Below are positions 59,903 to 64,000 of a stretch of 64,000 bases of DNA, one piece after another (position 1 is the first letter of the stretch; the number at the start of each line of letters is the position of its first letter). Location of the stretch: positions 62,001 to 126,000 of the forward strand of contig NZ_SOAL01000001.1 of the NCBI RefSeq assembly GCF_004364775.1, read 5' to 3'. The DNA is from Comamonas sp. JUb58. Lineage in GTDB: Bacteria > Pseudomonadota > Gammaproteobacteria > Burkholderiales > Burkholderiaceae_C. The notes beneath the pieces are model-generated. The model was not told the DNA's origin. It saw nothing but the letters and a program-made list of their open reading frames with translations, and did no database searches. The position numbers and the translations under genes were made by a program.

Positions 59903-60216
59903 AAATGTGAGGACGGCTAAAAACAGTAACAGGCCGCCACACTAAGGCGCTAATTTGACGGCGTCATGACAAAACCGGAATAGGCCTCTGCTGTGCAATG
60001 CATGCAAGAGGGCCTGCCTGATATCAGCTAGGCAGATGGCCACCATAAAAAACCAGCATTTGATTTATGGCTGTAGCACCTCAATTGCAGGCGATGGACG
60101 GCCGAAGCAGCCCCTGTTTGGGCTGGCGAGCTCTCGCCTTGCAGATCTGAAAGCGATCTGCGGGCGGCAGCTTCGGCGGCCGTTCCATCCCTTATTTCTT
60201 CACCCCAAGCATTCTC
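59903..60216. other. Divergent intergenic region with structured leader
   Basis: 314 bases between the ParB-like gene (leftward) and the OYE gene (rightward). The right half holds the cloverleaf-like element 60093-60186; the left half is AT-richer and probably contains both promoters. No open frame looks coding. Confidence 0.7.
60093..60186 (+). ncRNA. Candidate structured 5'-UTR RNA (four-way junction)
   Basis: A closing stem GCCGAAGC/GCTTCGGC (60101-60108 with 60170-60177, perfect 8 bp, extendable outward by GGACG/GTTCC-type pairs) encloses three perfect hairpins: AGCCC/GGGCT (60109-60124, 6-base loop), GGCGA/TCGCC (60125-60138, 4-base loop) and GCAGATC/GATCTGC (60141-60161, 7-base loop). 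In all 25 consecutive Watson-Crick pairs form a cloverleaf that ends about 30 bases before the OYE ATG, which lacks a good ribosome site. It does not fit tRNA arms. A riboswitch, protein-binding leader or mobile palindromic repeat are the options. Confidence 0.5.
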
Positions 60217-61338
60217 ATGTCAGCCCTGTTTACCCCCTTTACGCTCAAAGACGTCACCCTGCGCAACCGCATTGCCGTGCCTCCGATGTGCCAGTACAGC
60301 GCCACCGATGGCTACACCAACGAATGGCACCAGGTGCACTACCCCTCGATCGCCCGGGGCGGCGCGGGCCTGGTGATTGTTGAAGCCACGGGCGTCTCGG
60401 CCGATGGCCGCATCAGCCCTGCCTGCCTGGGCCTCTGGGATGACGCCCATGTGCCCGGCCTGGCACGCATTGCTGCGGGCATCGAGGCCGCAGGCGCTGT
60501 GCCCGGCATCCAGATTGCGCACGCCGGCCGCAAGGCCAGCGCCAACAGCCCTTGGGAAGGCGACGACCATATCCCCGAGAGCGACCCGCGCGCCTGGCAA
60601 ACCATTGCCCCCTCGGCCATCGCCTTTGGTGGCGACCTGGGTCGTGTGCCCCGTGAGATGACCCTGGCCGATATCGAGCGCGTGAAGGCAGATTTTGTCG
60701 CCGCCGCGCGTCGCGCACTGGCTGCCGGCTTCAAATGGCTGGAGCTGCACTTTGCCCATGGCTACCTGGCGCAGAGCTTTTTCTCGGCCCACTCCAACCA
60801 GCGCCAGGATGCCTATGGCGGCAGCTTTGACAACCGCGCCCGCTTTGCGCTGGAGACGCTGGCCGCCGTGCGCGAAGTCTGGCCCGAGAACCTGCCGCTG
60901 ACCGCCCGCTTTGGCGTCATTGAATACGATGGCCGCGATGAAGAAACCCTGGCCGAATCGATCGAGCTGGTGCGCCGCATGCGCGAAGGTGGGCTGGACC
61001 TGCTCAACGTCAGCGTGAACTTTGTCATCCCCGGCGTGCAGATCCCATGGGGCGAGCCCGCCTTCCTGGCCCCGATTGCCGCCCGCGTCAGCCGCGAAGC
61101 CGGCCTGCCCGTGGCATCGAGCTGGGGCATTGACGACCCCGAGCTGGCCGAGCGCGTGGTGGCCGAGGGCCAGATGTCGCTGGTGATGATGGGCCGCTCG
61201 ATGCTGGCCAACCCGCACTACCCCTACACCCTCGCCCAGCAGCTCAAGGCAGCCCGGCCAGACTGGGTGCTGCCTGCGCCTTACGCCCACTGGCTGGAGC
61301 GCTACCGTGGTGCGGGCAAGCAGGCGGCTGCGGCCTAA
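60217..61338 (+). CDS. Old-yellow-enzyme-family NADH:flavin oxidoreductase (XenA/YqjM-like)
   Basis: 373 residues, FMN-binding TIM barrel that reduces activated C=C bonds or nitro compounds with NADPH/NADH. PPMCQYSA near 22-29 with the redox-modulating Cys of the YqjM/XenA class, QIAHAGRKAS near 96, HFAHGYLAQSFFS with substrate-site residues, the YGGSFDNRARF segment, and MGRSMLANPHYP for the phosphate. Monocistronic, with a structured leader before it and a strong terminator after it. Natural substrate unknown. Confidence 0.92.
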   Translation: MSALFTPFTLKDVTLRNRIAVPPMCQYSATDGYTNEWHQVHYPSIARGGAGLVIVEATGVSADGRISPACLGLWDDAHVPGLARIAAGIEAAGAVPGIQIAHAGRKASANSPWEGDDHIPESDPRAWQTIAPSAIAFGGDLGRVPREMTLADIERVKADFVAAARRALAAGFKWLELHFAHGYLAQSFFSAHSNQRQDAYGGSFDNRARFALETLAAVREVWPENLPLTARFGVIEYDGRDEETLAESIELVRRMREGGLDLLNVSVNFVIPGVQIPWGEPAFLAPIAARVSREAGLPVASSWGIDDPELAERVVAEGQMSLVMMGRSMLANPHYPYTLAQQLKAARPDWVLPAPYAHWLERYRGAGKQAAAA

Positions 61339-61345
61339 AAAGAAA

Positions 61346-61376
61346 ATCTGCGCGCGGTTAGCGCGCAGATCTTTCT
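61346..61376. terminator. Bidirectional terminator
   Basis: ATCTGCGCGC-GGTTA-GCGCGCAGAT, perfect 10-bp stem (61346-61355, 61361-61370). Forward: CTTTCT follows. Reverse: TTTTCTTTTT follows. Serves the OYE gene and the convergent receptor. Confidence 0.85.
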
Positions 61377-61503
61377 GAGGCTTGGGGGCCAACAGGGCCC
61401 AGCAACCCAAAGCTTTGCGCTTGCCCTCAGGCGCCCTGTTGCAGGCTGCACCGCAGCACGGCAAGACCGGGCGGCAGCGTACCCAAGCGCGTGTCGGCGA
61501 CGC

Positions 61504-64000
61504 TTAGAACTTGCCGCGCAGGGTCAGCATCCAGTTGCGCGGCTCGCCATAGTAGTTGCCCGAAGCCGCACTGCCCACCGTGCGGTAGTACCACTTGTCC
61601 AGCAGGTTGTTGACGTTGAGCGTCAGCGACCAGCGCGGATCAAAGCTGTAGGCCACCGAGGCATTCCAGACCGCATAACCACCCTGCGTATAGCGGAACG
61701 GTACCGAGGCCCCGTTGTACTGGCCGGTGGAAGGGTTGATGCTGCTGACCGTGCCCGATACATACTGGGCGCTTTGCACGGTTGTACCGGCCCCCAAGCG
61801 CCAGGCGCTGGCCTCGCCCGGCAACTGCCAGGTACCCCAGAGCTTGAGGGTGTGCTTGGGCGTGATCGAGCTCAAGGCGGCATTGGTGGTTTTGTCGCGG
61901 TTGTGGTTGTAGGTGTAGCCGGCATAGAGATTCACACCGGGCGCCACCTGGCCATTGATCTCGGCGTCAAAGCCCTGGCTGATCACCTTGCCCGTTGCCA
62001 GGTAGCAGCAACTGCCGGCGTAGAGAATCGACTCGGCCGGGTAGTTGGGATCGGCAATGCCACCGCCCTCTTGTTGGATGCGGTACAGCGCAAAGGCTGT
62101 GTTCAGCTTGCCGTCCAGGATCTCCCCCTTCACCCCCAACTCCACATTGGAGCCGCGCACCGGTGCCAGCCCCGTGCCCGGGGCAGGTCCGGCCTTCAGG
62201 TTGGCCTGGGGCCGGTAGATTTCCGCATAGCTGGCATAGGCGGTCCACGAAGGGTTCAGGTCATAGACCAGGCCGGCAAACGGCGTGACCTTGGTGGGCT
62301 CGTCGTAGCGCGTAGCGGCGGCCAGGGTCCAGGGCGCTGTGGGGTCGAGCGCGCCGCTGCTGTTGACCCGGTTCCAGTACTGCTGGTCATATTTGAAGCG
62401 GTTGACTCGCGCACCCACGACCAGCTTGGTGCGGTCGGCAATCTCCAGCCGCAAGGTGCCGTAGGCACCGATCTGGCGCTGCTTGTTGGGGTTGTAGTCA
62501 CGTGTCCATCCGTTGGCCGTAGGCTCCTGCCACAGGCTGGTGTCGAGGTTGAACACATCGACGGGCTGGCCCACCACATTGGTGGCATAGGTGCTGCCCT
62601 TCCAGCGGCTGGTGATGTCCTGGGCATCCACGCCCAGCAGCACCTCGTGCGTACGGCCCAGCAGATCGAATGCACCGCTCAGGTTCACATCGATCAGGTT
62701 CTGCTCGTTCTGGTACCACTGCGGCGTACCACCCCAGTAGTGGCCCAGCCCGGTCAGCGGATCGACGGCTCCAAAGCCGAAAGCACCCCATGCGCTGCCC
62801 TGCTGACGCGCCTGGGTCGCATTGGCACGCAAGGTCCAGCGGTCGGCCAGCCGCCAGGTGAGCTTGGCAAACAGTTCCTTGGAGGTGCCATTCAAGTACG
62901 ACCAGTCGGTGGTGAACCCGGTATTGCGCGGCAAGTGCAGATCGGCGCCATTGCTGTAACGGGGCAGCCAGGAAGTGGTGCCGTTTTCATGGATGTGCTG
63001 GTCGCGTGCGCCAAGCGCCAAGGTGGCGGCCGGTCCCAGGTCGGCTTCCAGCACGCCGTAGAGGAATGGCCGCTCCAGCGACCGGCGATCGACAAAGTAA
63101 TCGCGGTTCTCGTAGGCGATGACGGCGCGGCCGCGCAGCTTGCCATCAAAGGCCAGCGGGCCCGATGCGTCCAGCTCTGTGCGGTAGTTGTTCCAACGCC
63201 CGGCCAATGCGCTGATGCTGTACTGCGGCGTGGCGGTCGGCATCTTGCGCACCAGGTTGACGGCGCCACCGGGGTTGCCGGTGCCGTTGAGCAGGCCGGC
63301 GGCCCCGCGCAGCACTTCGATGCGGTCGTACTCGGCCATGTCATAAGCCACGTTGGCGTAATGGCCAGTGAACATCGGCGCGCCGCCATCGAGCTGGATG
63401 CTCTCGATCTTGAAGCCCCGCGCATACATATCGGGCAAGCGGGTGTTCTGGTCTTGCACGGTGATGCCCACCACCTGTGCCGCAGCCGCGCCCAGGTCCA
63501 CCAGGTTCTGGTCCTCCAGCCGCTGCTTGGTCAGCACCGTAACCGACTGCGGCATCTCCCGCATCGCCTGCGCCGTCTTGCCGATGGTGATGGCATCGCT
63601 GGTGTAGGAGCCCGTGCCCTCGGTCTCGCCCAGCCGCCTGGCCTGCACCCGCACCTCGCGCAAGGTGTAGTCGCCGGGCGCAGCGGCAGGCGCTGCTTCT
63701 GGCGTATCAGCATCGCTGTCGGCCTCGGCCTTGGATGCGGCCAATACCGTCAGCGTGCCGCTGGGCGTTAGCGCCAGGCGCAGGCCGCTGCCCTGCAGCG
63801 CCTGCTGGGCAGCGTCTTCCACCGTCAGCTGGGCGTTGATGGCGGGGGCCTGGCGACCGGCCAGCAGGCGCGGGTCGGCGCTGATCGAGCGGCCGCCTTC
63901 GCGCGCAATGCGGGCCAGGGTATCGGCCAGCGGTGCAGCCGGCAGCGACCAGGCCCTGGCGGCCGCAGAAGGCTGGGCAGCGCCAGGCGCCGCAGCAGTT
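61504..64000 (-). CDS. TonB-dependent siderophore receptor with STN domain, 5' end beyond window
   Basis: About 831 residues are visible; the signal peptide lies outside. The frame is open to the window edge and encodes an STN domain (WSLPAAPLADTLARIAREGG, VEDAAQQALQGSGL), a linker, a plug (MREMPQSVTVLTKQRLEDQN, MYARGFKIESIQLDGG, VLRGAAGLLNGTGNPGGAVN) and a full barrel ending LRGKF. The Cys pair in GSCCYLATG matches that of the receptor at 48885, and the C-terminal thirds align closely, so the two are paralogues. It converges with the OYE gene. A regulator, if any, would be upstream, outside the window. Confidence 0.9.
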   Translation of the reverse strand, partial: TAAAPGAAQPSAAARAWSLPAAPLADTLARIAREGGRSISADPRLLAGRQAPAINAQLTVEDAAQQALQGSGLRLALTPSGTLTVLAASKAEADSDADTPEAAPAAAPGDYTLREVRVQARRLGETEGTGSYTSDAITIGKTAQAMREMPQSVTVLTKQRLEDQNLVDLGAAAAQVVGITVQDQNTRLPDMYARGFKIESIQLDGGAPMFTGHYANVAYDMAEYDRIEVLRGAAGLLNGTGNPGGAVNLVRKMPTATPQYSISALAGRWNNYRTELDASGPLAFDGKLRGRAVIAYENRDYFVDRRSLERPFLYGVLEADLGPAATLALGARDQHIHENGTTSWLPRYSNGADLHLPRNTGFTTDWSYLNGTSKELFAKLTWRLADRWTLRANATQARQQGSAWGAFGFGAVDPLTGLGHYWGGTPQWYQNEQNLIDVNLSGAFDLLGRTHEVLLGVDAQDITSRWKGSTYATNVVGQPVDVFNLDTSLWQEPTANGWTRDYNPNKQRQIGAYGTLRLEIADRTKLVVGARVNRFKYDQQYWNRVNSSGALDPTAPWTLAAATRYDEPTKVTPFAGLVYDLNPSWTAYASYAEIYRPQANLKAGPAPGTGLAPVRGSNVELGVKGEILDGKLNTAFALYRIQQEGGGIADPNYPAESILYAGSCCYLATGKVISQGFDAEINGQVAPGVNLYAGYTYNHNRDKTTNAALSSITPKHTLKLWGTWQLPGEASAWRLGAGTTVQSAQYVSGTVSSINPSTGQYNGASVPFRYTQGGYAVWNASVAYSFDPRWSLTLNVNNLLDKWYYRTVGSAASGNYYGEPRNWMLTLRGKF

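Noticed and set aside
60093-60186. tRNA gene
   Set aside because: The fold is a cloverleaf, but arm and loop sizes are wrong (no 7-base anticodon loop, no TTC arm, no CCA-type end).

Overview
The window is high-GC DNA from a betaproteobacterium, most likely Comamonadaceae (Comamonas/Delftia/Acidovorax-like). Support comes from the strong G/C third-position bias, many LysR regulators, DAACS and OYE family members, an IPTL-CTERM surface protein, and DUF3649/PepSY/DUF3325 iron genes. No rRNA, tRNA, CRISPR array, complete insertion sequence or phage module was seen.

Layout. (1) 1-4617: a reverse-strand catabolic operon (aspartase/fumarase-superfamily lyase, DctA-type symporter, class II fumarase) faces a GntR/UTRA regulator across a cluster of palindromic operators. 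(2) 4664-15843: an MFS exporter and small partner with a divergent LysR, an IPTL-CTERM surface protein, a FhuE-like TonB receptor, a VOC protein, a P-loop kinase, a secreted penicillin-V-acylase-like hydrolase, a 17-kDa-antigen-like protein and a LysR. (3) 15872-19770: a Fur box followed by a haem/haemoglobin-type TonB receptor, an EF-hand lipoprotein and a DUF4198 protein. (4) 19903-28567: an AdeRS-like two-component system, a TetR regulator and an RND tripartite pump. (5) 28739-32727: a LysR divergent from a LeuCD-like dehydratase pair co-expressed with a fluoroacetate-dehalogenase-family hydrolase. (6) 32928-34999: lower-GC accessory stretch of orphan small genes and a gene remnant. (7) 35122-41662: a LysR/SDR/MFS/3-HIBADH cluster, a HAD hydrolase, and a secreted cupin followed by a frameshifted carboxymuconolactone decarboxylase (CMD) family gene. 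(8) 41667-57067: a long co-directional iron region. It holds FecI, FecR and a FhuA-like receptor, then a Fur-box-controlled single-chain FecI-FecR fusion, a second receptor, DUF3649, PepSY and DUF3325 membrane proteins, and MacA-MacB-NodT. (9) 57256-64000: a LysR, a secreted ParB-like protein, an OYE reductase with a highly structured leader, and a further TonB receptor cut by the window edge.

How it works together. The dominant theme is iron capture: five TonB-dependent receptors, at least four recognisable Fur boxes, two cell-surface-signalling sigma systems, and a locus that could take up a ferri-siderophore, reduce it at the inner membrane (PepSY) and pump the empty siderophore back out (MacAB-NodT), by analogy with pyoverdine recycling. 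No siderophore synthesis genes are in the window, so foreign siderophores are a plausible substrate. The remaining islands are drug or solvent efflux and small catabolic operons, each with a divergent regulator.

The most unusual items are the one-piece sigma/anti-sigma protein, a 12-bp stem that would bury the ribosome-binding site of the adjacent receptor (with a weaker counterpart before another receptor), a four-way-junction RNA candidate upstream of the OYE gene, and the dehydratase/dehalogenase operon.
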